64,000 nucleotides of DNA from a virus (IMGVR_UViG_3300036771_000101:21023-85022); one strand, 5' to 3'. Positions 43,692 through 51,944 are shown, counted from the stretch's first letter. Notes: generated from the letters alone by a model not told the origin. Program-made: numbers and translations.

Positions 43692-43998
43692 CCATCCCCC
43701 GCTTCCGTGCTTCCTCGATCAACTCCGCCGGATACTCATACGGCACGCACCTACCGACATGTCGGTATCCCAGCCGACACGCCGCCACCCCACCCTCCGA
43801 CACGGTCGTTTCAGGACACATGTCCATCGCCTGATTCACGTCCGCCTCACACACCTTGCACGCCGCGATCCCCTGCAGCTTGAACCGCGCGTCCGCGAGC
43901 TCCTGAGTCGTTTCCCACACCCGATGAAACGAGATTTTGCCGCACCTACAGCTGATCCAGCCCTCCGCTGAGAACTTCCCATCCGCCCTACGGTTCAT
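43684..43998 (-). CDS. Zinc-binding protein, first gene of leftward operon
   Basis: 104 residues (MNRRADGKFSAEGWISCRCG). Cys pairs CRCG, ACKVC, MCPE and CRLGYRHVGRC support zinc binding. There is no ribosome site before the ATG; instead a -10 box (TACTCT) ends 7 bases upstream, so the mRNA is probably leaderless. Leads an operon of about 20 genes. Confidence 0.6.
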   Translation of the reverse strand: MNRRADGKFSAEGWISCRCGKISFHRVWETTQELADARFKLQGIAACKVCEADVNQAMDMCPETTVSEGGVAACRLGYRHVGRCVPYEYPAELIEEARKRGMDG

Positions 43999-44005
43999 GA
44001 AGTCG

Positions 44006-44035
44006 AGAGTAGCTCGCGGCGAATCGAGTTGTCAT
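44006..44035 (-). promoter_or_regulatory. Leftward promoter, leaderless start
   Basis: On the minus strand ATGACA (44030-44035), an 18-base spacer and TACTCT (44006-44011). The -10 box ends 7 bases before ATG 43998, so transcription would begin at or beside the start codon. Confidence 0.55.
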
Positions 44036-44070
44036 GGATCTGGATCTGACTCGAACGTTCGTTTCGGATC

Positions 44071-44113
44071 GCGACTTGTTACGTGATCGGAGGAGTACCG
44101 GCGACTTGTTACG
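44071..44113 (+). repeat. Two 13-bp direct repeats, possible operator
   Basis: GCGACTTGTTACG at 44071-44083 and again at 44101-44113, a 30-base period (about three DNA turns). They lie in the divergent spacer between the leftward 43998 operon and the rightward 44159 region, so they could be sites for a regulator bound on one DNA face. Confidence 0.6.
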
Positions 44114-44158
44114 CCTGGAGGGTTGACGATTTGGTCGACCTTGCTCAAGCTCGCATCC

Positions 44159-44479
44159 ATGACTTCTGAAGCAGAGAGATACCGACAGTCGTTTAGGAAG
44201 TGGGGTCGGCTTTTGCTGGCCGAGCAGTGGAATCATGGTCTCTTCGTCGGAAGCGACGGAGCTTGGTGCGGTGCGCCGTGCCGTAGGCCGGGTCCACAGA
44301 TACCACTGAAGGCGCCCCTCTTCGACCGTAGAAATTTCCGGATCCACCGGCTTGCTGCTCTGGAGACAGGTCTCCACCAGGAGTATCTGCGGCATCGAAT
44401 CGATCGGCAACGTGCACGGATAGATCGCGAGCGACTCATGGGCTCCGGTTGGTGGCGAGTTCTCGGAATGGAAGGCTGA
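44159..44479 (+). CDS. Possible small basic protein
   Basis: 106 residues from ATG 44159 (MTSEAERYRQSFRKWGRLLL), basic, with HRIDRQRARIDRERLMG near the end. All three frames are fairly open here, and short frames at 44232 look about as coding, so the choice is uncertain. Ends 3 bases before the next gene. Confidence 0.35.
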   Translation: MTSEAERYRQSFRKWGRLLLAEQWNHGLFVGSDGAWCGAPCRRPGPQIPLKAPLFDRRNFRIHRLAALETGLHQEYLRHRIDRQRARIDRERLMGSGWWRVLGMEG

Positions 44480-44482
44480 TCG

Positions 44483-44983
44483 ATGGAACAGCAGCAACTC
44501 TGGTACGAAGCGCGCCCTCAACGACTCAACCGACGATTCTTCCGAGACACCCAAGTCGCATCCCTCCTCGAACTCAGGGTCCTCATCTGGCTCCAAACAC
44601 TCCTCACCAGCCTCTATGAACGCGATGCCTGGAACACCGGACTCCTCAACTACCCCAAAACCATGTTCAGCGACGGGCAACGCACCCACACCCCCGACAT
44701 CACCATCGATTTCGACGCTGACATGCGCACCTTCGAAGAAGCACTCCGCACCGACGGCGCTGGACTCCTCCACATCGCCGTCAAACCAGCCAACTACCCC
44801 GACCTCGAAGGAGAATTCATGCGGCTCCACGCCGTCCGTGTCACCCACCCCGAGGCCGATCTCGCCATCGTTGTCGGCGACTGGGACCCCACCGAACACG
44901 CTTATCGCTGCCGGTTCCACCACACCTGCCTCTCCAGAGCTGGCTGCGACCACTGCATCGCCGAGCTCGCCAACGCTGCCTGA
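44483..44983 (+). CDS. Hypothetical protein
   Basis: 166 residues (MEQQQLWYEARPQRLNRRFF) with GGAAGG upstream. Segments DITIDFDADMRTFEEALRTD and LHIAVKPANYPDLEGEF suggest an alpha/beta fold; CLSRAGCDHCIAEL near the end may bind metal. Third positions are unusually rich in C (CTC, ACC), unlike neighbours, hinting at recent acquisition. A 322-codon minus-strand frame over it is a shadow. Confidence 0.65.
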   Translation: MEQQQLWYEARPQRLNRRFFRDTQVASLLELRVLIWLQTLLTSLYERDAWNTGLLNYPKTMFSDGQRTHTPDITIDFDADMRTFEEALRTDGAGLLHIAVKPANYPDLEGEFMRLHAVRVTHPEADLAIVVGDWDPTEHAYRCRFHHTCLSRAGCDHCIAELANAA

Positions 44984-44989
44984 CTAGGT

Positions 44990-45371
44990 TGCAGAAAAGT
45001 GGTTGGGGTGCGCCGAAGGCGTGACCCAAAGTGGAGGGTCAAGGGAGGGAGAGCGACCCGAAGCGAAGCGAGGAGCGAACCTCCCTTGCAGTCGACAGCA
45101 ACTGCACAAGCCCGCGCCCACCCACTACCAAGGGGTAGGGACGTCATTCGATGTGTCCTGGTGTCAGAGGTTCTGGCAGCGGCCGTAAGGCTCAGGCATC
45201 CGTCTGGCTCTCCCGCCTAACCGTTCCAGCTTCTCGACGTCCAGGATTGTCCTGGCTGGTCTGGAGTGATCAGGGAGGCTTGAGCCCACGGTCTGGTCGT
45301 GATACGTTCATGCCACATCCCGAGTAGGTAGTGGATCCCGTCGAGTGTCGAGCTCGGCGGGATCCTTTTTT
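44990..45371 (+). ncRNA. Candidate structured noncoding RNA
   Basis: A 648-base stretch (44984-45631) has no convincing gene. Its first part folds into several stems: AAGGGAGG with CCTCCCTT around a purine-rich loop (about 45048-45095), TGCAGT with ACTGCA, and CCAGGA-TTG-TCCTGG (45241-45255). It ends in a textbook terminator with six Ts. A dedicated promoter was not identified, so it could equally be a long 3' untranslated region of the preceding gene. Confidence 0.4.
45333..45371 (+). terminator. Intrinsic terminator with T6
   Basis: GGATCCCG (45333-45340) pairs with CGGGATCC (45358-45365), with inner TCGAG/CTCG pairing, followed directly by TTTTTTG. This is the best intrinsic terminator in the window. 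It ends rightward transcription from the 44159-44983 region before the replication genes. Confidence 0.9.
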
Positions 45372-45631
45372 GTCTGTGTCGGGACGGTACGCCCGTCACT
45401 ATGGGTCGTCAAGGACCCTTTTCGGACCCCCGATCGATACTATCGGAACAACGCCGAACGTGACTTTCAGCCACCTTCGGGCGTCCTTCCTGGTCGTGGC
45501 GTTATCCCCAACTCTTCCCCACCTTGGGGACAAGTTTTTGTCTTGACGCACTCAGCGCGAACGGCGTACACCGTGTTCTCGGACCCCAGACCCCGGTCCA
45601 GCCCCACTGGTCGCGAGGTGAAGGGAGTGAC

Positions 45632-45928
45632 GTGAACCGTGACGTCGCTCCGACAGAACAGGACCCAGGAAAACGGCGGTTAACACCCACCGAACCCATC
45701 GGTTGGGCGCTCCGCCATAAACGAGAAAGCCTCAAACTCAGCGCCCGCACCGTCTCCCTCAACGCGGGCCTGAGCGAGAGCTACGTGGGCAAGGTTGAGT
45801 CGGGTCGGATAGAACTCTCATTCCGCAACTTCGCCAAGATCTGCCAGGTGCTGAAGCTGAACAACCAAGAGATCTGCTGCTTGGTCAGGCAAGCTGCCCT
45901 GACCTCCGACGACCCCGAGGCGGCATGA
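45632..45928 (+). CDS. XRE-family helix-turn-helix regulator
   Basis: 98 residues from GTG 45632 (MNRDVAPTEQDPGKRRLTPT), GAAGGGAG upstream. IGWALRHKRESLKLSARTVSLNAGLSESYVGKVESGRIELSF is a Cro/C1-type HTH, ending in the usual ESGR turn and followed by FRNFAKICQVLKLN. It opens the replication operon and probably regulates it. A candidate promoter is TTGACG (45542-45547), 18 bases, TACACC. Its stop overlaps the next ATG (ATGA). Confidence 0.8.
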   Translation: MNRDVAPTEQDPGKRRLTPTEPIGWALRHKRESLKLSARTVSLNAGLSESYVGKVESGRIELSFRNFAKICQVLKLNNQEICCLVRQAALTSDDPEAA

Positions 45929-46821
45929 CTGTCACACCCTCTCTGCAGAATGACGTCGTGCCCACGATCGAGCTCACCAAGCGATGGTCGGCCTCCAGGC
46001 TCAAGACCTGGAGTGCCTGTCCACTGCAAGGCCACTACAAGTACGACTGTCTCCTGAAGGAGCCACAGGGCTCCAAGGCCAGCTATGGCAGTTGCCTTCA
46101 TGCAGCGCTCCACGAGTACAACCAGGGCGCCAGCATTGAAACGGCTGTTGCGATTTTCGAGGAGCTCTGGCGGAACCCGGAAAAGATCGGTCTGGCAATC
46201 GACGTGTGGAATAAGGGCTCGACATTTGGCGGGCTTCTAGAACACGGAGTCGAAGTACTTCGCCGCTACCACGACTCACTCAAGTGGGACGAACGAGACG
46301 TCATCTGTTCCGAACACCCGTTCCTCGTGCCATTCGGCGACTACGAACTCACCGGATACGTCGACCTTCTCGAACTCCGGAAGAGCGGGAACGGACGCCG
46401 ATCTCTTCGGGTGATTGACTACAAGGGCGGCAGCTGGCAACCCCGAACAGCTGAACTGTTGTTGGATATGCAATTCACCAGCTACCTATGGGCCGTAGAC
46501 CAAATCGAGTTTTGGACTGGCAACGGAACGCCAGAATTCCCAGCCATCGAAAACGGTGAAGAGCTCTACGAAGAATTGCTGAATGTGCCTCGTCGGGCTA
46601 TCTGGTACCACCTGAACGGCCCGAAGGAAGTAGACGCCGGGAAGCGCGGCGACGAGGACTTCGCCAGGATGTATCGCCTGATGCGCGAGATCAACCGTGC
46701 GGAAGCGGCACAGGTGTTCGTGCCGCGGATCGGCGACGCCTGCGGTCTCTGCGGCTTCACGAAGGAATGCGGGATCCCGGTCCTCGTCAAGGACGACGCC
46801 GACGAGGACCGGTGGCTATGA
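45925..46821 (+). CDS. Cas4/RecB-like PD-(D/E)XK exonuclease
   Basis: 298 residues. Signature: SASRLKTWSACPLQGHYKY (first Cys), GSCLHAALHEY (motif H), ELTGYVDLLELRKS (catalytic Asp), RVIDYKGGSWQP (D-x-K, here DYK), a Q-motif helix (MQFTSYLWAVD) and C-terminal CGLCGFTKECG that completes a four-Cys Fe-S site. It resembles Cas4 and AddB nucleases, which resect DNA ends to single strands. It precedes a Sak4-like recombinase, a common pairing in phage recombination modules. Confidence 0.85.
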   Translation: MTVTPSLQNDVVPTIELTKRWSASRLKTWSACPLQGHYKYDCLLKEPQGSKASYGSCLHAALHEYNQGASIETAVAIFEELWRNPEKIGLAIDVWNKGSTFGGLLEHGVEVLRRYHDSLKWDERDVICSEHPFLVPFGDYELTGYVDLLELRKSGNGRRSLRVIDYKGGSWQPRTAELLLDMQFTSYLWAVDQIEFWTGNGTPEFPAIENGEELYEELLNVPRRAIWYHLNGPKEVDAGKRGDEDFARMYRLMREINRAEAAQVFVPRIGDACGLCGFTKECGIPVLVKDDADEDRWL

Positions 46822-46830
46822 CCTATCCAA

Positions 46831-46875
46831 GCCGTCCGGGCCGCGGTCTCGGGGAAGTGACGCGGTCCGGACGGC
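46831..46875 (+). terminator. Long hairpin between nuclease and ATPase genes
   Basis: GCCGTCCGG (46831-46839) pairs with CCGGACGGC (46867-46875), extended inside by GCCGCG with CGCGGT, about 15 bp in all. No T-run, so an attenuator or RNA-processing structure is as likely as a terminator. Confidence 0.5.
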
Positions 46876-46938
46876 CCGACCCGTTGGGAAGTCGGGGGCT
46901 GGGATGGGTGGGGGTGGGGCGATGAGATCGGAGAAGTC

Positions 46939-47022
46939 GTGGCTTGGGACGTCGCTAGCCGTCTTGCTACCGGCGTTGAGCGAATCGTACTAGAGATCGA
47001 GAGGTTGAGGCAGTGGCACTGA
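46939..47022 (+). CDS. Possible 27-residue peptide
   Basis: GTG 46939 with GGAGA upstream encodes MAWDVASRLATGVERIVLEI plus seven residues ending RQWH, a clean amphipathic helix. Its stop lies inside the start of the ATPase gene (10-base overlap), so it could be a leader peptide that couples translation. The rest of the 46822-47012 spacer shows only the hairpin. Confidence 0.3.
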   Translation: MAWDVASRLATGVERIVLEIERLRQWH

Positions 47023-48290
47023 GGACGAGACGGACAGGATCGGCAGATTACGGAAGGTGGGTCAAGGCTCTCGTCTGTGGTGAGCCGGGAGTGGGGAAGA
47101 CCTTGTTCGGGTCTAGCTGGCCCAGCCCTCTCTACTTGAATGCAGAGGGCGGGCTCATGTCGGTCGCGGACAGAAACGTGCTCACCGTTGACGTCGAGGA
47201 CAGCCAGACGCTTTTGGAAGCGATCGTTGCTCTCCGGCAGGAGCCGAAAATTCGGGAGAAGATTTTCGGCGGCGAGGTCGAAACGGTTGTGCTGGATACG
47301 GTGGATGAGGTGGCACGGCTCTTGCAGCGGGAGCGGCTCACCGAAACGAGGAAGGAAACGTTGGCGCAGGCCGACTGGGGCTGGTTCGGCGATCAACTCC
47401 GTGGGATCATCCGCGGGCTCCGCAATCTCGATCTCCACGTCATCCTCACATGCCACGTGAAGACGACGGAGGACACGGACAGCGGAACGATGCTGGTCAA
47501 GCCCGCTGTTCAAGGCGCGGTCGGTGACGAGCTCGCCGGGTACGTAGATCTCGCCTTGCTTATGCGCTCCAACCCGATCCAGAAGGTTGTGGACGGCGAG
47601 GTCGTACGGGAGACAGCGCGTCTTCTCCAGACCTACGGCACGAGCAGGTACCCGTGGATCAAGGATCGGTCGGGGAAGCTCCCGCCGGAACTCGACATCA
47701 ACTTCGAAGACGACTACAAGCGGATTGACGAGGCGATCTTCGGTGGGCGGGACATCGACCGCACCGCTCCGCCCACTCCCCTTGTGGTCGAGGTTGAAGC
47801 TCCGGCATCGGTGGTCGAAGCTCTGGCTGAAACGGCCGTGGCGGAACCGGCGGAGAAAACGGTTGTACCGGAGACACCGGCGAAGAAGACCCGAGCCAAG
47901 AAAACGATGCCGCCGCCAGGTGTGGACCCGGGAACGGGAGAGATGGAGAAGTCCCTCATCGACCCGGCTGACGATCCGCACCCGCCTCTACCTGCGGACG
48001 CGATTACGGAACCGTTGATTCCGGAGCCTGAAGCTCCCGTGGAACCTGAGACTCCGCCGGAAGCTCCAGCCGAAACACCCGTGCCGGAAACGCCGGTGGC
48101 GGAAGCTGGGGCGGCAACTCAGGAAGAACCGAAAAACAAGATGGGCTTCCCCGACGACGGTCCGCCCTGGAAATGCGCGGACTGCGGCGATGAGTTTGAA
48201 GACCCGGACCAGGCCGCGCTGAGCCGCATCAGGTTCCGCAGGCTGCTGGACGGCAAGTGCTTCAGAGCAGCGAAAAGCGCGAAGAAGTGA
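47013..48290 (+). CDS. Sak4-like RecA-fold ATPase
   Basis: 425 residues. Walker A GEPGVGKT at about residues 24-31, Walker B VETVVLDTVDE near 90-100, and LDLHVILTCHVKTTEDTDSG later, as in the AAA_24/Sak4 single-strand annealing family. After about residue 260 comes a Pro/Glu/Ala-rich linker, then a C-terminal zinc finger (WKCADCGDEFEDPDQAA, GKCF). It probably anneals or exchanges strands together with the OB-fold protein downstream and the Cas4-like nuclease upstream. Confidence 0.8.
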   Translation: MALRTRRTGSADYGRWVKALVCGEPGVGKTLFGSSWPSPLYLNAEGGLMSVADRNVLTVDVEDSQTLLEAIVALRQEPKIREKIFGGEVETVVLDTVDEVARLLQRERLTETRKETLAQADWGWFGDQLRGIIRGLRNLDLHVILTCHVKTTEDTDSGTMLVKPAVQGAVGDELAGYVDLALLMRSNPIQKVVDGEVVRETARLLQTYGTSRYPWIKDRSGKLPPELDINFEDDYKRIDEAIFGGRDIDRTAPPTPLVVEVEAPASVVEALAETAVAEPAEKTVVPETPAKKTRAKKTMPPPGVDPGTGEMEKSLIDPADDPHPPLPADAITEPLIPEPEAPVEPETPPEAPAETPVPETPVAEAGAATQEEPKNKMGFPDDGPPWKCADCGDEFEDPDQAALSRIRFRRLLDGKCFRAAKSAKK

Positions 48291-48316
48291 CGACGGACTG
48301 AGATCAAGGAGAAACA

Positions 48317-48718
48317 GTGGGCAAGTACACCGTTGGCGAGTACGTAGAAACCCCGCCGATTCCCGAGGACACGATCTTCCCGGGGAAGATCATCGAGATC
48401 AAGGACATCGAGCGGGAGATCAAGGGCGAGAAGGTCGGCAAGGTCTCGTTCAAGGTCAAGCTCTCTGCACCGGGAACGGATTGGGACGGCTTCCATTACA
48501 CCGGCGAGGTGTTCTCCAGGCTTACGGAACACCCCGACAACCAGTTCCGTCTGTGGGTGGAGGCGTTGCTGGGACACGAGCTCCCGGCGGGATACGAACT
48601 CGACACCGACAAGCTGGTCGACATGCCGTGCCGGGTGGCGATCGGCTACCGAACCTACGTGAAGGACGGGAAGGACCGCTGGGTCAATTTCATCAGTGAC
48701 ATCCTGCCCGCTCGATGA
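48317..48718 (+). CDS. OB-fold, single-strand-binding-like protein
   Basis: 133 residues from GTG 48317 (AAGGAGAAAC upstream). MGKYTVGEYVETPPIPEDTI, then FPGKIIEIKDIEREIKGEKV and VSFKVKLSAPGTDWDGF read as an OB barrel; the end GYRTYVKDGKDRWVNFISDI closes it. Proteins of this length and pattern (DUF669-like) follow Sak4-type ATPases in many phages and act as single-strand-binding partners. ATGA overlap with the next gene. Confidence 0.65.
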   Translation: MGKYTVGEYVETPPIPEDTIFPGKIIEIKDIEREIKGEKVGKVSFKVKLSAPGTDWDGFHYTGEVFSRLTEHPDNQFRLWVEALLGHELPAGYELDTDKLVDMPCRVAIGYRTYVKDGKDRWVNFISDILPAR

Positions 48719-48927
48719 GCGAGCTCTACCTCTGCATGTACTGCGGAAGGGAAGTGCGTCCCGCTTCCGATGGGACGTGGCGGGAGATCACCGGCTGGGT
48801 TTGTCAACGGTCGGGTGGCGGGGCGCACGGCGTCCACGGACAGGAAGCAACTGGCAGGTACGCCTGCCAGTCGTGCATGGAACTTGTTAAGCGTGGCATC
48901 TCTGTCGATCAAGGATCCATGTTGTAG
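48715..48927 (+). CDS. Small zinc-ribbon protein
   Basis: 70 residues (MSELYLCMYCGREVRPASDG) with CMYC and CQRSGG/CQSC pairs. Common type of small actinophage zinc protein; function unknown. ATGA-linked to the OB-fold gene. Confidence 0.65.
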   Translation: MSELYLCMYCGREVRPASDGTWREITGWVCQRSGGGAHGVHGQEATGRYACQSCMELVKRGISVDQGSML

Positions 48928-48939
48928 AGGAGAGCTCTC

Positions 48940-49086
48940 ATGGCCCGCTGTGCTTGCGGCAGGTTCCGGTCCTCCTGGTGGTGCCAGTGGTGCTGGGACT
49001 TCCGGGTGCGGAAACTCAAGAAGAACCTGCTGCGGGCGCAGCGGCGGTGGGAAGCAGTGGGCTGGTGCGGAAGTTGGCTGATCTGA
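48940..49086 (+). CDS. Small Cys/Trp-rich protein
   Basis: 48 residues from ATG 48940, GAGGAG 7 bases upstream: MARCACGRFRSSWWCQWCWD, then a basic helix (RKLKKNLLRAQRRWEAV). CxC and CxxC give a zinc site. Lies just before the primase-helicase gene. Confidence 0.6.
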   Translation: MARCACGRFRSSWWCQWCWDFRVRKLKKNLLRAQRRWEAVGWCGSWLI

Positions 49087-49098
49087 GAGAGGGGTCCG

Positions 49099-51000
49099 AT
49101 GGCGGAGGACGTGCTGGCCTACCTCCAAAGCAAAAGCCTCCGCCCCCGGCGAGCCAGCGGGGTAGAGGTCCATCTTCCCTGCATGTTCTGCGGGGAGGAC
49201 GACTCGGAGCGAGGCAGGCTGTACGTCAACGTCGATCCGTACGCCACGATCACCGGACTGTTCCACTGTTTCCTCTGCGACGAATCCGGGTCGATTGTCA
49301 AGCTCAAGAAGTTCTACGGCGATTACGAACGACCAGTCGAGGAACACGACGACTACATCCGTCTCGCTATCCTGAAAACAGCGGCGGACTACTACCGCGA
49401 CATGCTGGAAAGCGAGAACCGCGACGTCCGGAACTGGCTCCGGGGTCCGGAACGGATGCTCGAACTTGAAACGGTCGTGGATGCCAACCTCGGTTACGCC
49501 CCGCCGGACACACAGGACGCCCTGTATCGGTTCCTCCGCAGTCTCAATTTCAAGACGGCAGACATCATGGCGACCGGTCTCGTCATCGACAGTAACGGGC
49601 GGCTCACCGACGCGTTGACGGGGATGGTGACGATCCCGTACTACGTGGCGGGGAACTGCGTCACGATTCGCGGGCGGCGCTGGCCGATGGAACCCGACGA
49701 GAAACAGAAGTACAAGACACTCGCCGGTCAAGCAGCACGGGTGTACCACTCCGAAGCGTGCTGGGGTGTCACCGAAGTGATGATCACCGAAGGGGAACTC
49801 GACGCACTCGTCCTGGGGCAGATGGGGTTCAACGCCATCGGGATCCCCGGAGCCAACGTGTGGCAGCCAGGATGGGACGTGTACCTGGAAGGGATGCGCC
49901 GCGTCTGGGTGGCGTTCGACCCCGACGAAGCAGGCGACAAAGGCGCAGAGAAACTCATCGAACGGCTGGGACCGAAAGCGCGACGGCTCCGACTCCCATC
50001 CGACGTCACCGAGTGGGTATCCCACGGCCACGGAGCCGACGAACTCACCCAGATCATGGCTGAGATGGGCCGCAGCCCGCTGCTCATCTCAGTCGATCAA
50101 GCCATCGATGAACACACCGAACTCCAAGCCGCCAAAGGAGTGAAGCTCGACTGTTCCTCGCTGGACAGATACATCGACCCGGGGCTGATGCCCGGGCAGC
50201 TGGTCATCATCCTCGCTGGCACGGGCGTTGGGAAAACAATCTGGATCGAGAACATGCTGCAACGCATCGCCTCCCACCCAGACCAAGCCGGGTTGAAGAT
50301 GCTGTTCGTCAGTCTGGAGCAGACCCGGGCCGAGTGGTGGGAACGAGCACGGAGAATCTGGCGGTTCTACAACCTCAACGGCACCGATCAGCAGTGCGCC
50401 AACTTCTGGCGGGCACGGCTCCAGCTGGTCGACAAGAACCGACTGTCAACCCACGAGCTCGAAGCGGTCCTGGACGACTTCGAGTACGAGATGGGCCAGA
50501 AACCCGACGTGGTGTGCCTCGACTACCTCGGCTACTTCGCACGGTCGTTCAAAGGGGAGCGGTACCAGCAGGTCGGCGACGCGGTGATGGAACTGAAAGC
50601 AGTAGCGAAGGAGCGGCGCATACCGTTCCTCGCTCCGCATCAGGTATCCCGCGGGACGACCTACGGCGAGGAACCCGACATCTCCGCCGCCCGCGACGCG
50701 GGAAGCGTGGAAGAAACCGCCGACATTCTCCTCTCCATGTGGCGTCCCGATCTCCAGAAAGGGAAACGGGACGAGGAAGTAGACGGCAAGGTACTCATGC
50801 GAGTGAAGAAGTCACGGGCAGGCAACGTCGGGAAAGTTCAAGAGTTCGTGTTCTGCCCCTTCTCGCTGGCGCTGGTGCCAACCCACGACCCGAGGTATTC
50901 GCGTGCGCATCTCATGGCAAAGGCCGAACTTCGCTGGGATCACGACCGCACTGTCGCTAGCTGGGAACAGGCGGTTCAGAGGCACCGCGGGGAGGGGTGA
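49099..51000 (+). CDS. Bifunctional primase-helicase (zinc finger, Toprim, DnaB)
   Basis: 633 residues, similar in order to T7 gp4. Residues 1-70 hold a zinc finger (CMFCGEDD, CFLCDESG). Toprim follows about 215-310: VMITEGELDALVLGQMGF (catalytic Glu), GIPGANVW and RVWVAFDPDEAGDKGA (DxD). The DnaB-like core about 330-620 has Walker A LAGTGVGKT, Walker B VVCLDYLGYF, and PFLAPHQVSRG (motif H4-like). It primes and unwinds DNA at the fork, so this phage replicates with its own replisome parts. Confidence 0.92.
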   Translation: MAEDVLAYLQSKSLRPRRASGVEVHLPCMFCGEDDSERGRLYVNVDPYATITGLFHCFLCDESGSIVKLKKFYGDYERPVEEHDDYIRLAILKTAADYYRDMLESENRDVRNWLRGPERMLELETVVDANLGYAPPDTQDALYRFLRSLNFKTADIMATGLVIDSNGRLTDALTGMVTIPYYVAGNCVTIRGRRWPMEPDEKQKYKTLAGQAARVYHSEACWGVTEVMITEGELDALVLGQMGFNAIGIPGANVWQPGWDVYLEGMRRVWVAFDPDEAGDKGAEKLIERLGPKARRLRLPSDVTEWVSHGHGADELTQIMAEMGRSPLLISVDQAIDEHTELQAAKGVKLDCSSLDRYIDPGLMPGQLVIILAGTGVGKTIWIENMLQRIASHPDQAGLKMLFVSLEQTRAEWWERARRIWRFYNLNGTDQQCANFWRARLQLVDKNRLSTHELEAVLDDFEYEMGQKPDVVCLDYLGYFARSFKGERYQQVGDAVMELKAVAKERRIPFLAPHQVSRGTTYGEEPDISAARDAGSVEETADILLSMWRPDLQKGKRDEEVDGKVLMRVKKSRAGNVGKVQEFVFCPFSLALVPTHDPRYSRAHLMAKAELRWDHDRTVASWEQAVQRHRGEG

Positions 51001-51944
51001 TGAGATGGGATCAGATCACACCGGAGATGATCGCCAAGGAACCTTTGTACGGGCAGCAGTTGCGGTTGTTCGCTCGGTACTGCCAGCAGACCGTGGGCAC
51101 ACCAGTGCCGCAGGGGAACCAGTACCCGGCGTTGGCTCGGAAGGTGAAGGCGTTCTTCATCGAGTATCCGGCTGCCGACTGGTACACGCTGTGTCGGATC
51201 GCCCACTGGTGCACCAGTCACAAGGTGCGACCCCGGACAACAGTCGGTCTGGTCTCGTGCTTCCGTTCCGCGTGGGCGGACGGGGCACTGTCGGAACTGG
51301 ACCCTCAGAGCATCGATCTAGAAGTGGAACGGAGGATCGAACAGGCGTTGGACACGGAACTGGACGAGGTGTGGCGGGACAAGCTGCTCCTGTCGAGGGG
51401 AGTGGAGACTCGCCGGAAGCTGATCGAGCAGTGGGAAGAGCGCTCTGCTCGAACTGCACGAACGGCTACCTCGGCGACTCGGGGGTCTACTGCATCGAGT
51501 ACCGCGAATTCATCGACAACGAAGAAGTCGCGTACGAGTGCGAAGCGTGGGACGAACGGTGAGCTCGGAGTCATCGTCCTCGATCTCGGGCTCCCCCCGG
51601 AACGACCGTTGTCGACCAACGAATCGAACCGGATGCACTGGGCGCAACGAGAACGGAAGCTGGAACCGTGGCGGAAAGCCGCCTGGGCCTTGGCGCAGCA
51701 ACAGAAACTCGCCGAGAAGGTGGGGGGAAGACAATCGAAGGTCACGGTGGTGATCCCGTTCCGCACCAAAACGAAACGGGACCCGTCGAACTACGTTGGC
51801 ACGGTTGTGAAATCGGTGGTGGACGGTCTCGTCACCGCCGGGGTATGGCCGGATGACGATCCTCGGTACGTTGAGATTCAGGAACCGTCACTGGTGATCG
51901 GTCGGAACGCAGAGGTGCACATACTGGTGAAGGAGGGGCTGTGA
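51000..51944 (+). CDS. Fusion: helical protein plus RusA-like resolvase
   Basis: 314 residues. Residues 1-150 (MRWDQITPEMIAKEPLYGQQ) form a conserved-looking helical domain. A 40-residue Ser/Thr/Arg linker follows. Residues about 188-314 match RusA Holliday-junction resolvases: VIVLDLGLPPERPLSTNESN, KTKRDPSNYVGTVVKSVVDG and VWPDDDPRYVE, with the Asp residues expected at the active site. No ATG, GTG or TTG precedes the RusA part after 51562, so fusion is favoured. The linker region is also read in another frame by the zinc protein at 51431. Confidence 0.75.
   Translation: MRWDQITPEMIAKEPLYGQQLRLFARYCQQTVGTPVPQGNQYPALARKVKAFFIEYPAADWYTLCRIAHWCTSHKVRPRTTVGLVSCFRSAWADGALSELDPQSIDLEVERRIEQALDTELDEVWRDKLLLSRGVETRRKLIEQWEERSARTARTATSATRGSTASSTANSSTTKKSRTSAKRGTNGELGVIVLDLGLPPERPLSTNESNRMHWAQRERKLEPWRKAAWALAQQQKLAEKVGGRQSKVTVVIPFRTKTKRDPSNYVGTVVKSVVDGLVTAGVWPDDDPRYVEIQEPSLVIGRNAEVHILVKEGL
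51431..51562 (+). CDS. Small zinc-ribbon protein nested in the linker
   Basis: 43 residues from GTG 51431: MGRALCSNCTNGYLGDSGVY then CIEYREFIDNEEVAYECEAWDER. CxxC...C...C with EFIDNEExAxEC matches a small zinc family frequent in actinophages. It lies wholly inside the 51000-51944 frame in another reading frame, over the low-complexity linker. Confidence 0.6.
   Translation: MGRALCSNCTNGYLGDSGVYCIEYREFIDNEEVAYECEAWDER

Noticed and set aside
43988-44953. 321-codon minus-strand frame
   Set aside because: Gly/Glu/Val-rich antisense sequence; the + gene at 44483-44983 has a ribosome site and better protein character.
45150-45300. tRNA gene in the structured spacer
   Set aside because: No T-loop consensus with paired stem and no acceptor pairing could be found.
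50903-51562. 219-codon frame ending in the zinc protein
   Set aside because: Only its last 43 codons, from GTG 51431, look coding; the rest is shadow of the helicase and fusion genes.
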